From positions 248,001 through 312,000 of the forward strand of contig DATEMU010000007.1 of the NCBI GenBank assembly GCA_035275405.1: DNA of 64,000 nt, given 5' to 3'. The notes under the pieces were generated by a model. The model did not search any database, was not told the DNA's origin, and saw only the letters and a list, made by a program, of their open reading frames with translations. A program made the position numbers and the translations under genes. The stretch is from Phycisphaerae bacterium. GTDB lineage: Bacteria; Planctomycetota; Phycisphaerae; UBA1845; UTPLA1. Below, piece by piece: positions 24,933 through 34,411 of the stretch (its first letter is position 1; each line of letters starts with the position of its first letter).

Positions 24933-25808
24933 CTACGCTGGCTCGGCGGGAGCCTCGCCCAACCTACACCGGCTATTAGCCGGTGCCACACCATCAGAAT
25001 TAATCACTGCCAATTCGTGCGGCGTGGGGCGGTGGGAGAGGCCTTCGGGGGCGCGGCGCGTGAGGGCGCGGAGTTGAGCGAGGGCGGGGTCGCGCTTGAG
25101 GATCTCGCGGGCGCGCTTTACGAAGCGCTCCTCGCAGCGCTGGACGTGGCTGGGCGGGCAATTCAAGGAGCGGGCGAGTTCGCGGATGGGGGTCTTTTCG
25201 TCGGGCTCGGGGATGGTCCAACGGTTTTTTGCGCAGCGGGCGACGACTTCGCGACCGATGGGGGTGAGGCGCGGGGCGTGGGCGAGGCGCTGTTCGGCGC
25301 GGGCGGCGGCGCGATCGATGCGGTCGCGGATGCGCTCGCCGAGGGTGGGCGTCTCGTCAGCGCTCGGGTTGACGGGACCGGCGGGATGGGAGAAGGGGCG
25401 GGCGGCGACGTGGTGGCGGGCGGAGAGGCGGACGATGCGGGGCGGGGCGCTGGGGTTGTGGCGGGATTTTTCGTCGCGGAAGCGGCGTCGCCGGCGGCGC
25501 TGGGTGCTGTAGGGGACGCGGATGGCGCAATGGGTTTCGTGGACGAAGCGGCTGACGGCGAAGTGGATGCGGGCCATAGCGTAGGGGGCGAAGGCGCCGT
25601 GGCGCGTCGGGTCATGGGAGCGGACGGCGTCGATGAGGGCGAGGCTGCCTTCCTGGACGAGTTCGGCGTAGCGACCAGTGCGGCGGAGGCGGGCGACCCA
25701 TTCGTCGAGACGATTGAGCGTGTGGTGGATGAGGGGGAGATGGGATTCGACGAGTCGGCGCTGTCGGGCGGAGAGGGCGTCGAGGGGAATGGCGGCGCGG
25801 GTCGACAT
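24933..25808 (-). CDS. Sigma-70 family RNA polymerase sigma factor
   Basis: The 291-residue protein has sigma region 2 (LVESHLPLIHHTLNRLDEW, then ELVQEGSLALIDAVRSHDP and FAPYAMARIHFAVSRFVHE), the start of region 3 (IRVPYSTQRRRRRRFRDE), and a C-terminal helix-turn-helix of region-4 type (TPIRELARSLNCPPSHVQRCEERFVKRA). Between them lies a less conserved linker rich in Arg and Ala. It resembles alternative (FliA/SigB-like) sigma factors. The last 20 or so residues (GVAPANSRCRLGEAPAEP) are encoded by a dispersed hairpin repeat, so the original stop has probably been displaced. GC is extreme in the third codon position. Confidence 0.85.
   Translation of the reverse strand: MSTRAAIPLDALSARQRRLVESHLPLIHHTLNRLDEWVARLRRTGRYAELVQEGSLALIDAVRSHDPTRHGAFAPYAMARIHFAVSRFVHETHCAIRVPYSTQRRRRRRFRDEKSRHNPSAPPRIVRLSARHHVAARPFSHPAGPVNPSADETPTLGERIRDRIDRAAARAEQRLAHAPRLTPIGREVVARCAKNRWTIPEPDEKTPIRELARSLNCPPSHVQRCEERFVKRAREILKRDPALAQLRALTRRAPEGLSHRPTPHELAVINSDGVAPANSRCRLGEAPAEPA
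24971..24991. repeat. REP-like palindrome, copy 1
   Basis: GGCTATTAGCCGGTGCCACAC contains the short palindrome GGCTATTAGCC (part of CACCGGCTATTAGCCGGTG) and matches 44021-44041 at 19 of 21 positions. It encodes part of the sigma factor C-terminus on the minus strand. Confidence 0.7.
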
Positions 25809-26029
25809 GGGTCCTCCTTCAGAAACCTATCCCTTGGGAAATCCGCAGCGGCTAAGCCGGCGCCACAGAGCTAGTGGATCGCCCGGTTGGCACGGGCCAG
25901 AGGCCCATGCTCGCCCAACAAACACCTAACAATAGCCTAACAAATTGGGAAATCAACCCGCTTGTTTCCGGGCCCCGCAAGTTGTTATAAATGCGGCCAT
26001 TGCGCGGGTTTCACGCGAGGAGGACAAGC

Positions 26030-27298
26030 ATGAATCGAATCAATTGGACGGGGACGCTGGTGGTGGCGATCGCGCTGGCGGGTCCGGCGTACGGGATCAA
26101 CGGGACGCCGACGTGGTTTGAATCGGAAGTCGGCGTACCGCTGGCGAGTTCGTATGTCTCGACGCCGGTGCTGGCGTTCGATCATTACGGCTCGGCGGCC
26201 GTGTCGTGGTCGTCGGTGTCGCAGGTAGGCGGGGCGCACTCGGTGCGCTACTCGCAGCTCCAGGGATTCGGCCAGTGGAACACGCGGGAGCTGGCGAGTG
26301 CCGTAGGGTCGGGGCTGCGGACGAGCCTGAGCTTTGACCGCTCGGAGCGGCCGAGCGTGGCGTGGGTGAATCAGAACGGGTCGGTGCAGGCGAGCTTCAA
26401 CCTGGGCGCGGCACAGGAATTGACGGCGACGGGGGCGAACTCGACGAACCCGATCGTATCGCTGTCGCACGATCTGGCGGGCTCGTTGCGGGGGATGTAC
26501 AGCCGGACGACGCCGACGGGGAATCTCTTTGACATTGGATATTCCGGGACGCTGTTTTCGAATGCCAGCATGACGACATTGTCGGGCGTGACGAGCATCC
26601 TCGACGCGGCGATGCTGGCGGACGATCGGGGGCTGCGGCAACTCGCGGCGCGGGTGACCTTGAGCGCGGGGAATCAGGGGCTGGTGCTGGCGTCGGAGCC
26701 GTTCGGCGGGGGGAGCTGGTCGGCGGTGACGCACGTCGCGGCGGACAACGTGACGGGCGTTGATCTGGCCATGGACCCGACGGACGGGCGGATGGCGGTG
26801 GCGTACTCGACGCGGGACAACGCCGGGGTCTCGAAGCTGTATTACTCGAAGTTCAACGGGTTTTCGATGCAGACGACGGAATTGGCATCATCGACCAACA
26901 CGTTTCGCTACGAAGACGTGTCCCTGGCGTTTGATTTTTCCGACGGTCTGCCGGCGATTGCGTACGAGCGGAAGAACACAGGCAGCGGGGCGGAGGAGCT
27001 GATGTTCGCGTATCGCGACAGTGTCATGTGGCAGCTACCGGTGAGCCCGGTCGATGGGACGATTTCCATGGATGCGCCGGGGAACAAGATTCGCAGGCCG
27101 TCGCTGGCGTTTGATGACTTCGGGACGAGCTGGCCGGCGATCGCGTATGCGGATTCGGACGGGTCGCTGAACGTGGCGTTCGATCCGCCGGTGCCGGAGC
27201 CGGGGGTTCTGGGGCTGGTGATCGTGGGGCTCGCCGTAGTGATTCAGAGGCGTCGGCGTGTTTACCCGTGCTTGTCGGGGCGACGCGCGGGGGTATGA
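26030..27298 (+). CDS. PEP-CTERM secreted protein with BNR/Asp-box-like repeats
   Basis: The 422-residue protein has a signal peptide (about residues 1-22). Its beta-propeller-like repeats of about 45-50 residues contain motifs such as LAFDHYGSAAVSWSS, LSFDRSERPSVAWV, LAFDFSDGLPAIAYE and LAFDDFGTSWPAIAYAD. The C-terminus is a PEP-CTERM signal: PVPEPGVLGLVIVGLAVVIQ, then RRRR. Unusually 14 residues follow the Arg run, whereas such tails normally stop there. GAGGAGG precedes ATG 26030. The signal would be cut by an exosortase. The stop codon lies within the -10 of the next gene's promoter. Confidence 0.85.
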   Translation: MNRINWTGTLVVAIALAGPAYGINGTPTWFESEVGVPLASSYVSTPVLAFDHYGSAAVSWSSVSQVGGAHSVRYSQLQGFGQWNTRELASAVGSGLRTSLSFDRSERPSVAWVNQNGSVQASFNLGAAQELTATGANSTNPIVSLSHDLAGSLRGMYSRTTPTGNLFDIGYSGTLFSNASMTTLSGVTSILDAAMLADDRGLRQLAARVTLSAGNQGLVLASEPFGGGSWSAVTHVAADNVTGVDLAMDPTDGRMAVAYSTRDNAGVSKLYYSKFNGFSMQTTELASSTNTFRYEDVSLAFDFSDGLPAIAYERKNTGSGAEELMFAYRDSVMWQLPVSPVDGTISMDAPGNKIRRPSLAFDDFGTSWPAIAYADSDGSLNVAFDPPVPEPGVLGLVIVGLAVVIQRRRRVYPCLSGRRAGV

Positions 27299-27316
27299 TC
27301 CGGGCTCGGACCTCGC
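27272..27316 (+). promoter_or_regulatory. Putative promoter and conserved leader of the tail-protein array (site 1)
   Basis: TTGTCG (27272-27277), 16-base spacer, TATGAT (27294-27299), then CGGGCTCGGACCTCGC (27301-27316). The same layout and the same 16-base block recur at 33089-33133. The -10 overlaps the stop codon of the upstream gene. Confidence 0.6.
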
Positions 27317-27351
27317 TCAGTTGAACATTCTATTTTCAGGAGCTTTTTACG

Positions 27352-29001
27352 ATGAAGAAAGGATTTGAAGTCGGATTGGCTCGGGCTGTTGTCGCATTGA
27401 CCTTGGCGGTAGTGGTCATCGGGGGGTTGGTGACGCCTGATTCGGTATTGGCGGGCGCCGCGCCACCGCCTCCTCCGGGGTGCCCTTCGCTGTTAACGAG
27501 CTTCAACAACAACAATATGGCGGCGGTGGGGGACAATCAGACGATCATGTCGGTCATCACGGTTTCGGGCGTCGATCCTGAGATCTGGGATGTGGATGTG
27601 GTCACGACCATCGCGCATCTCACGAATGATGATCTGGACATCACGCTGACCTCCCCGGCGGGGACGGTGGTGACGTTGACCACCGACAACGGCGGCAACT
27701 CGAACGACAACGTGTTCAACGGGACGTTTTGGGATGATGACGGCGGCGATTCGAACGCGCCGGGGCCGGCGACGGATAACGGCTATGTTGACACCGTCGT
27801 AGCGACGCCTCTCGTTCCCGAGGAAGCGATGTCGGCCTTTGTCGGCGAAAACCCCAATGGGGACTGGACCCTGACGGTGACGGACGACAACACCAACGGC
27901 TTCTCGGGCACGCTGACCTCGTGGTCCCTCAATGTCTATACGATTCCCGGCGCGCCCACGAACACTCAATCCACGGTGACCAACAATACCGGCATGGCCA
28001 TCGCTGACAACAGCACCATCATGTCGGACATTGTGGTGAGCGGGCTGGACACGTTCCTTTGCGATGTGAACATGCGGACATTCATCACGCACACGTCGTA
28101 CGATGATCTGGATATTACCCTTGAGTCGCCCACGGGTACGATCGTAACTATCAGCACGGACAATGGCGGCACGAGCAATGACAGCGTCTTTGACGGAACG
28201 ATCTGGGACGATTCGGCCGGTGATACCAATCCGCCCGGACCCGTAACGGACACCGGTTTCGCTGACGGCGCCGTTGAGACCACGCTCGTGCCCGAGGAGG
28301 CGATGGGCGCGTTCGTGGGGGAAGACCCCAATGGCACCTGGACGCTGACCATCACGGATGACAATACCAATGCCCAACCGGGCAACCTCAGTTCGTGGTC
28401 GTTGATCCTTAACACGTGTCGGCAGCCGGATGCGGACGTCGATGCCACGGGAGACGCATGTGATACCTGCACGGACACGGACGGCGACGGCCGCGGCAAC
28501 CCAGGATTTGCCGCAAACACCTGCCCCGTCGACAACTGCCCGACCGTCGCCAACGCCGGTCAAGGCGATACGGACGGAGATGGGGACGGGAATGCCTGCG
28601 ACTCTTGCCCGAACGACGCGGAGAATGACGCGGACGGCGACGGCGATTGTGGCAACGTGGACAATTGCCCGACCGTTTCCAATTCCGGTCAGGAGGACGG
28701 TGACGGCGACGGGAAGGGCGACGCGTGCGACAACTGCCCCGGCGCTTTCAACGCCGATCAGACTGATGGTGATGGAGATGGCAAGGGGGACGCCTGCGAC
28801 AACTGCCCGATGACGTTCAATGCCGATCAGGCGGACTCCGACAACGACGGCATCGGCGATGCTTGCGAGACGTCCGGGCCTCCTCCGGCGGGGGGTGGCT
28901 GTTGCGCGCCCGGCGTGTTCCCGGTAGCGGGGCTGTTCCTGCCGGCCTGCCTGATCGGTTGGCGCTTACGCCGATGGCGCAGGCTCGGGACCGGCCGATA
29001 A
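27352..29001 (+). CDS. Secreted protein with two P-domains, TSP3 loops and a Cys-type sorting tail (array gene 1)
   Basis: The 549-residue protein has a signal peptide (about 1-35). Two copies of a proprotein-convertase P-domain (PF01483-like) follow, about residues 45-200 and 205-355; each contains HL/HT-x-x-DDLDIT-L, SP-x-GT-V, EEAM-x-AFVGE, NG-[DT]-WTL and SWSL. Then comes a TSP3 region (about 370-505) with [13 protein letters not shown] repeats. The tail is [19 protein letters not shown] followed by [10 protein letters not shown]-domains occur on secreted proteases and adhesins; no protease is attached here. A CAGGAGC site precedes the ATG. A strong terminator follows. Confidence 0.85.
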   Translation: MKKGFEVGLARAVVALTLAVVVIGGLVTPDSVLAGAAPPPPPGCPSLLTSFNNNNMAAVGDNQTIMSVITVSGVDPEIWDVDVVTTIAHLTNDDLDITLTSPAGTVVTLTTDNGGNSNDNVFNGTFWDDDGGDSNAPGPATDNGYVDTVVATPLVPEEAMSAFVGENPNGDWTLTVTDDNTNGFSGTLTSWSLNVYTIPGAPTNTQSTVTNNTGMAIADNSTIMSDIVVSGLDTFLCDVNMRTFITHTSYDDLDITLESPTGTIVTISTDNGGTSNDSVFDGTIWDDSAGDTNPPGPVTDTGFADGAVETTLVPEEAMGAFVGEDPNGTWTLTITDDNTNAQPGNLSSWSLILNTCRQPDADVDATGDACDTCTDTDGDGRGNPGFAANTCPVDNCPTVANAGQGDTDGDGDGNACDSCPNDAENDADGDGDCGNVDNCPTVSNSGQEDGDGDGKGDACDNCPGAFNADQTDGDGDGKGDACDNCPMTFNADQADSDNDGIGDACETSGPPPAGGGCCAPGVFPVAGLFLPACLIGWRLRRWRRLGTGR

Positions 29002-29047
29002 TCGACGGCGGGGCTGGGCTCTCTTGGCCCTTTTGAAGGTGAATATC

Positions 29048-29093
29048 GAGGGGAGTCGCTCGACCGCATTGCGGGGGCGGCTCCCCTCTTTTT
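29048..29093 (+). terminator. Rho-independent terminator after array gene 1
   Basis: A stem of GAGGGGAGTCGC and GGCGGCTCCCCTC followed by TTTTT, 46 bases after the stop codon. Confidence 0.8.
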
Positions 29094-29351
29094 CTGGGCC
29101 GCTCCAAATCTCGATTCTCCAACTGGGGCGCTCGCGGGCCGGCCAAATATCTTCCAGCGGATTCATTGAGCAGGTAATATGTCAGGGCACGAGGGGACTG
29201 TACGGCGCGCCGCTAAAGCGGTCGGGCTGGACGGCGCTACCGAATCTGGTGCCTCTCGTTTCGGAGCCGTCTCACTGCAAGGTTTAAATCTGACGCGTAC
29301 GCGGCGCGTGCGTTAGCGCGCCGTCTCCGCAGGATGAACTGGAGCGTAAAC
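29094..29351. other. Intergenic region after terminator
   Basis: About 260 bases with no gene; the only structure seen is a GC-rich palindrome near 29301-29323 (CGGCGCG...CGCGCCG). Confidence 0.4.
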
Positions 29352-31712
29352 ATGTCGTCGACAGCGCACAATCGGGTCTGCCATTCGCACCGCTTTCACC
29401 ACCTCGGCGGGTTCCTGTTGGTCTTGCTGCCTTTCTGGGCAGGGTGTACCAGCTTCACCCTCATCAGTGAAGTGGAGCAGAACAACACGACCGCCACGGC
29501 CACTCTCCTCCGTCCCTATGAGATCGGCGCGGGCAACATTGGACCTCCCGGCCCCGCCCTCGGCGACGCGGACAACTGGCGGGTGCCGCGGGTGACGGCC
29601 GGCCATTTGGTCTTCGCCTACGTGGACACGATTGCGTCGGCGAACAGGGATTCGGTCCTGCGCGTACTCGACAATGCGGGTGCCGAAATCGAAATGGACG
29701 ACGACGACGGCCCTAGTAGTTCGTCCGTGGTCGCCGGTGCCGTTGTGCCCGCGACCGGCAACGTGTTCTACGAAGTCACCGAGTTTGGAAACAACGGGAC
29801 CATTGACGACTATCGTCTCTATCACGCGATCGTTGATCCCGCTCAGACCACGGTGGAGTCGGAACCCAACGACAACGGCATGCAGGCCAATGTGATCAGC
29901 CGGGCGCTCGTGGTCGGCGATCTGGTGGGTGGCACCGTCGACTATTACAAGTTTCAGGCCGTCATGAACGACACGTTTGTCGTCATCATGGACGACGACC
30001 CCGACAACGACGGCACTGAAACCGATACCGGGCTGGAAATCCTGGACACGGATGGCATGACGGTCCTTATGAACGGCACGGGTGACAACGTCGCCGGTGC
30101 CAACGGCAATGCCGCCGGCTCCGCGGCGGCGCCGGCTGACGGTACGTACTTCGTTCGCGTCAGCAGCGGAGGTGCGGGACAGACGAATTACCGCTTCGTC
30201 CTACTGTTGATCGGTGCGCCGTATGCCGACCAGGACGCGGACAACCTTGCGGACCACCGGGACAACTGCCCGACCGCCGCCAATACTCCCGGCCAGACTG
30301 ACACGGACCTCGATGGCTTCGGCGACGCCTGTGACACGTGCCCCATGTCCAACCTCAAGACCGCGCCCGGCGTTTGCGGGTGCGATCAGCCGGACATTGA
30401 TGTGGACGGCGACGGGACGGTGGATTGCGGCCTGGCCGACCCGGCCCGCGCCCTGCTCGCCACGCGCGGACTTCTGCTGATACCCGACCGCACGTCCGAT
30501 CGGATCATGGCATTTGACCCGGCGACGGGCAATCTGGTCGATCCGAACTTCGTCCCCGCCGACATGGCCCATCTTTCCACCGCCGTTTCGGCGGTACTCT
30601 CGGCGAATGGCCAGCGCATCCTGGTTTCCGATATCAATACCGACGCGGTGCACGCGTACGATCTGAACGGCAACTATGTGGGCATCTTCGCGCCGGCGGG
30701 CGGCGTGGACACGATGATTCTGGACGAGCCGGCGGGCCTGGCCCTGCGCCCCAACGGAAATCTGCTGGTCGGCGTCAACGCCGGGGCGAACCAGAGCGCA
30801 GTTGCCGAATTCGACACGAATGGAGCTTACGTCGGCAACTTCGTCGCCAACGGCGCGGGCGGGCTCGGACTTCCGAACCAGCTCCGCTTTTATACGGACG
30901 AACTCCTGGTGAGCGACTCGGGCGGCCAGGAGATTCTGCGGTACGACGCCAATACCGGCGCGTCCCTCGGTAGTTTTGCGTTGGTTCACCAGCATCCGCG
31001 GGAGCTTGCGACCGCGTCTAACGGCCGACTGCTGGCCGCGGCCAACTCCGGAAACCAGCGCGGCATTATTGAATATGCCCCGAACGCTGCCGTGACGAAC
31101 CACTTCACGCCTTTCCAGCTGATAGCGGCGAATGGTGTCCACGAGCTGACCACGGGCAATCTGCTGGTCACCGGCCTCTTCGGCATTTTCGAAATTGATC
31201 GCAACACCCACGCCGTTGAGCCGAAGCTGCTCAACCTCAGTGCCCAGTTCATCGATTTCGCCTTGTTGGATAAAGACAAAGACGGCACGGGCGACAATCT
31301 GGACAATTGTCCCAATCAGTCGAACGCCGACCAGGCGAACCCCGACGGCGACAATCGGGGCAGTGCCTGCGACAACTGTCCGGACGTCGCCAACAACGAT
31401 CAGGCGGACGGCGACGGGGATGGGAAGGGAGACGTCTGCGACAACTGTCCCAGCGCGTTCAATGCCGACCAGGCCGACGGCGATGGCGACGGCAAGGGAG
31501 ACGCGTGCGACAACTGTCCGGCGACGTTTAACGCGGATCAGACGGACAGCGATGGGAACGGTATCGGCGATGCATGTGAGGCCGGTGCGCCGCCGCCCGA
31601 CGGCGGCTGCGGGGCCTGCGCGCCGGGCGTGTTTCCGACGGTCGGATTGTTCACGCCGCTCACGATCATGGGGTGGAAATTGCGCCGGCGACGGCCGGCG
31701 ATAAGGAGCTAA
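29352..31712 (+). CDS. Large secreted protein: pre-peptidase-like domains, propeller, TSP3 loops, Cys-type tail (array gene 2)
   Basis: The 786-residue protein has a signal peptide with a possible lipobox (FWAGC). Two Ca-associated beta domains follow (about 25-290); EVEQNNTTATATLL and ESEPNDNGMQANV mark pre-peptidase-type starts. A short TSP3 loop set (about 300-365) leads into a propeller-like middle (about 370-630, with PNGNLLVGVNAG and TNGRLLAAANSG). Four more TSP3 loops and the tail GGCGACAPGVFPTVGLFTP then close it. The start is ATG 29352, where GGAG is correctly spaced, not ATG 29334. Only 2 bases separate its stop from the next start, so genes 2 and 3 are co-transcribed. Confidence 0.82.
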   Translation: MSSTAHNRVCHSHRFHHLGGFLLVLLPFWAGCTSFTLISEVEQNNTTATATLLRPYEIGAGNIGPPGPALGDADNWRVPRVTAGHLVFAYVDTIASANRDSVLRVLDNAGAEIEMDDDDGPSSSSVVAGAVVPATGNVFYEVTEFGNNGTIDDYRLYHAIVDPAQTTVESEPNDNGMQANVISRALVVGDLVGGTVDYYKFQAVMNDTFVVIMDDDPDNDGTETDTGLEILDTDGMTVLMNGTGDNVAGANGNAAGSAAAPADGTYFVRVSSGGAGQTNYRFVLLLIGAPYADQDADNLADHRDNCPTAANTPGQTDTDLDGFGDACDTCPMSNLKTAPGVCGCDQPDIDVDGDGTVDCGLADPARALLATRGLLLIPDRTSDRIMAFDPATGNLVDPNFVPADMAHLSTAVSAVLSANGQRILVSDINTDAVHAYDLNGNYVGIFAPAGGVDTMILDEPAGLALRPNGNLLVGVNAGANQSAVAEFDTNGAYVGNFVANGAGGLGLPNQLRFYTDELLVSDSGGQEILRYDANTGASLGSFALVHQHPRELATASNGRLLAAANSGNQRGIIEYAPNAAVTNHFTPFQLIAANGVHELTTGNLLVTGLFGIFEIDRNTHAVEPKLLNLSAQFIDFALLDKDKDGTGDNLDNCPNQSNADQANPDGDNRGSACDNCPDVANNDQADGDGDGKGDVCDNCPSAFNADQADGDGDGKGDACDNCPATFNADQTDSDGNGIGDACEAGAPPPDGGCGACAPGVFPTVGLFTPLTIMGWKLRRRRPAIRS

Positions 31713-31714
31713 TC

Positions 31715-33115
31715 TTGAAAAGTATGTATTCGCATCTCACCTTGGTGATCGCAAGCTGCCTGAGCCTGGCCGCGGCGAATGCTTATGCGGTCCCTTTCAC
31801 GATCACGGACGGCATGGTCGATTTCAGCTACAACGCATCGGCCTTTGATGGCACCCCTGACTGTGACTTTCGAGTGCCCATTCCTACGAGCCATCTCTTC
31901 GAGCAGGGATTCTGGTATCGCATCGAAGGAGCCCTGTCCGAGACTTTTTTTCCCGTCCCGAACACCGAGTTTCCTTCAGGCAACGGCGCGACTCTCATCT
32001 GGAACAATGTCAATGGACAGGGCTTCGCCGCTTCTTCGCTCACCTTTATTCACGAAGTCGCCGCCGGTGCCGCCACCGCACAGATTGAAATGACCATCAC
32101 CAACAACACCGGCACCGCTCTCACTCTCCATCTCTTCCACATGGCCGATATCGACCTACAACCCACCGCCAATGACGATTCCACGGTGCTCCTCCAGGCT
32201 GGCCACATGCAAATGACCACGGGCGGGAGCGCCATCACCGCCGATTACCGCGCCCTGGACACCGCGGCGTTTCTCGTTCGAGCGAACGGCGCAACGGACG
32301 TGGGTGCCGAACTCAGCAACGGTTCCGTGACCAATTTCGACAACTCCGGCCTGCCCTTCGGGCCCGGCGACTTCACCGGCGGCTTTCAATGGACCCGCAC
32401 CATCCCCGCCGGCGGCAAATCGGTCTTTGTCGTTGTTATTGCCATCAACACGCCGGCGGTCTTCAACATGACGACTTGCTGCATCCCGGGTACCGGCTGT
32501 GTGACCGACCAGATCTACAGCGAATGTATCGCCCAGGGCGCCACGGATAGTTTCGGCAGCATCGCCAGTTGCTCGCCCAGTCCGTGTCCCAGCGCCTGCT
32601 GTCTGCCCGGCCCGTCGTGTCAGTTGCTCAGCCAGTTCGCCTGTGAGGGCATGGGCGGGACCTACGTGCCCAATAGCGAGAGCTGCGCCGACAGCGACGG
32701 CGATGGCGCGGCGAATGCGTGCGAGTCTTGCGACGATGACGCCGACAAGTTCGCGCCCGGCGCCTGCGGCTGCGGCGTTGCTGACACCGACGCGGACGGT
32801 GATGGCAAATTTGATTGCGTCGACAATTGTCCGTCCTTGTTCAACGCGGACCTGGCGGACGGCGATGGCGATGGCAAGGGCGACGCGTGCGACAATTGCC
32901 CGACGACGTTTAACGCCGATCAGGCGGATGCCGATGCCGATGGGACGGGAGACGCTTGCGAGGCCGCGCCGCCACCGGCCGACAGCGCCTGCGGTACCTG
33001 CGCTCAGGGCGTGTTTCCGGTAGCGGGTCTGATACTACCGGCGTGGTTGATGGGCTGGCGGCTGCGGCGCAGGCTCCGTCGCGGGCGGTTGTTGCGTGAA
33101 GGCGTGGGGGTATAA
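31715..33115 (+). CDS. Secreted beta-domain protein with TSP3 loops and Cys-type tail (array gene 3)
   Basis: A 466-residue protein. TTG 31715 is taken as start because AAGGAG stands 6 bases upstream; ATG 31724 is an alternative. After the signal peptide comes a beta-sandwich-like domain (about 25-250) with DGMVDFSYN, GFWYRIEG, IWNNVNGQGFAAS, FHMADIDLQPT and GGFQWTRTIPAGGKSVF. A Cys-rich segment (CCIPGTGC, CPSACCLPGPSC) follows, then TSP3 loops and the tail [21 protein letters not shown] with GWRLRRR. Array gene 4 is its closest paralog. The stop codon overlaps the next promoter's -10. Confidence 0.85.
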   Translation: MKSMYSHLTLVIASCLSLAAANAYAVPFTITDGMVDFSYNASAFDGTPDCDFRVPIPTSHLFEQGFWYRIEGALSETFFPVPNTEFPSGNGATLIWNNVNGQGFAASSLTFIHEVAAGAATAQIEMTITNNTGTALTLHLFHMADIDLQPTANDDSTVLLQAGHMQMTTGGSAITADYRALDTAAFLVRANGATDVGAELSNGSVTNFDNSGLPFGPGDFTGGFQWTRTIPAGGKSVFVVVIAINTPAVFNMTTCCIPGTGCVTDQIYSECIAQGATDSFGSIASCSPSPCPSACCLPGPSCQLLSQFACEGMGGTYVPNSESCADSDGDGAANACESCDDDADKFAPGACGCGVADTDADGDGKFDCVDNCPSLFNADLADGDGDGKGDACDNCPTTFNADQADADADGTGDACEAAPPPADSACGTCAQGVFPVAGLILPAWLMGWRLRRRLRRGRLLREGVGV

Positions 33116-33133
33116 TTCGGGCTCGGACCTCGC
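33089..33133 (+). promoter_or_regulatory. Putative promoter and conserved leader (site 2)
   Basis: TTGTTG (33089-33094), 16-base spacer, perfect TATAAT (33111-33116), then CGGGCTCGGACCTCGC (33118-33133), identical to the block at 27301-27316. It may drive array genes 4-10, which have no other obvious promoter. Confidence 0.65.
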
Positions 33134-33169
33134 GGTTCCGAACATTTCCTGTTGTGGGAGGATCGAGCC

Positions 33170-34399
33170 ATGAAGACGAATCGCGCTTTGAAGCTGTTTC
33201 GCGCCCTCCTGGGGCCGTCATTGGTCATGGCCGCGGCGAACAACGTCTATGCCGTCGGCGGCACGATCACCGACGGCAATGTCGCGTTTACGTTTAGCAA
33301 CACGGCCTTCGGTGTTGCACCGGTATGCGATTTTGAAGTGCCCATCGGCACCGATCACCTCGCCGCCCAAGGCTTCTGGTACCGCATTGAAGGGGACGCC
33401 TCCGAGAGCCTTTTTTCGGTCCCCAACAACGAGGTCTACATCAGCAACGGTGCCACCATTACCTGGAACAACGTCAACGGGCAGAACTTCGCCGCCTCTT
33501 TATCCACCTTTATTACCGAGGTCCAATCCGGCGAAGCCAGGGTTCAGATTGAAATGATCATCACCAACAACACTGGCGCCGCCTTCACCTTCCATCTCTT
33601 CCACATGGCCGATATCGACCTCCAACCCACCAGCAACAACGACACCGCCGTGCTCGTCCACGCCAACGACTACATGCGATTGACCGATTTGTCAGGCAGC
33701 AACGCCGCTGAATACCGCGCCCTTGGCGCTTCTGCCTATCTCGTCAGGCCTTTCAATGGCCCTTCCGTCCTGGACGAACTCATCGACGGGGCAGTGGATA
33801 ACTTCGTCAACAGCGGCCTTCCCTTTGGCCCCGACGACTTCACCGGTGGTTTTCAGTGGACGCGCACCATCCCCGCGGGGAGCAAGTCGGTCTTTGCCGT
33901 TCTCCTCACGATCAACACGCCGGCCACCTTCTTCGACGGTTCTTGCTGCGTGCCGGGTACCGGCTGTGTAGCCGACCAGCTCCCCAGCCAATGCAACGTC
34001 CTTGGCGGAACTTCTTTTTGGGGCGGCAACTACACCTGCTCGCCCAGTCCGTGCCCCAGTGCGTGCTGCCTGCCCGACGCTTCCTGTCAGCAGCTCGACA
34101 AGACGACCTGCGAGGGTATGGGCGGGACGTACGTGCCCAATGTCGAGACCTGCGACGACGCGGATGGGGATGGGAAGGGCGATGTTTGTGACAATTGCCC
34201 GACGACGTTTAACGCGGATCAGGCGGATGCGGATGGGAACGGCACGGGGGATGCGTGCGAGCCGCCACCGCCACCTCCGCCGGCCGACAGCGCCTGCGGC
34301 ACCTGCGCTCAGGGCGTGTTCCCGGTGGCGGGGCTGGTCCTGCCGGCGTGGTTGATTGGCTGGCGGCTGCGGCGGCGGCTGGCCAGACGAACCCGGTAG
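33170..34399 (+). CDS. Secreted beta-domain protein with TSP3 loops and Cys-type tail (array gene 4)
   Basis: The 409-residue protein is a paralog of array gene 3: DGNVAFTFSN, GFWYRIEGDASES, TWNNVNGQNFAAS, FHMADIDLQPT, GGFQWTRTIPAGSKSVF, then CCVPGTGC and CPSACCLPDASC. It has only two TSP3 loops compared with four in gene 3, followed by a Pro run and the tail [21 protein letters not shown] with GWRLRRR. ATG 33170 follows GGGAGGAT. The upstream in-frame ATG at 33152 lacks a ribosome site. Probably first gene of a seven-gene transcription unit. Confidence 0.85.
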   Translation: MKTNRALKLFRALLGPSLVMAAANNVYAVGGTITDGNVAFTFSNTAFGVAPVCDFEVPIGTDHLAAQGFWYRIEGDASESLFSVPNNEVYISNGATITWNNVNGQNFAASLSTFITEVQSGEARVQIEMIITNNTGAAFTFHLFHMADIDLQPTSNNDTAVLVHANDYMRLTDLSGSNAAEYRALGASAYLVRPFNGPSVLDELIDGAVDNFVNSGLPFGPDDFTGGFQWTRTIPAGSKSVFAVLLTINTPATFFDGSCCVPGTGCVADQLPSQCNVLGGTSFWGGNYTCSPSPCPSACCLPDASCQQLDKTTCEGMGGTYVPNVETCDDADGDGKGDVCDNCPTTFNADQADADGNGTGDACEPPPPPPPADSACGTCAQGVFPVAGLVLPAWLIGWRLRRRLARRTR

Positions 34400-34411
34400 C
34401 GAGCCAATCAC

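Noticed and set aside
27493..28563. Long minus-strand frame in array gene 1 (and similar ones under genes 5-10)
   Set aside because: Repeats such as GRVDDLGD are reverse reads of propeller codons; all have plus-strand genes with signal peptides.
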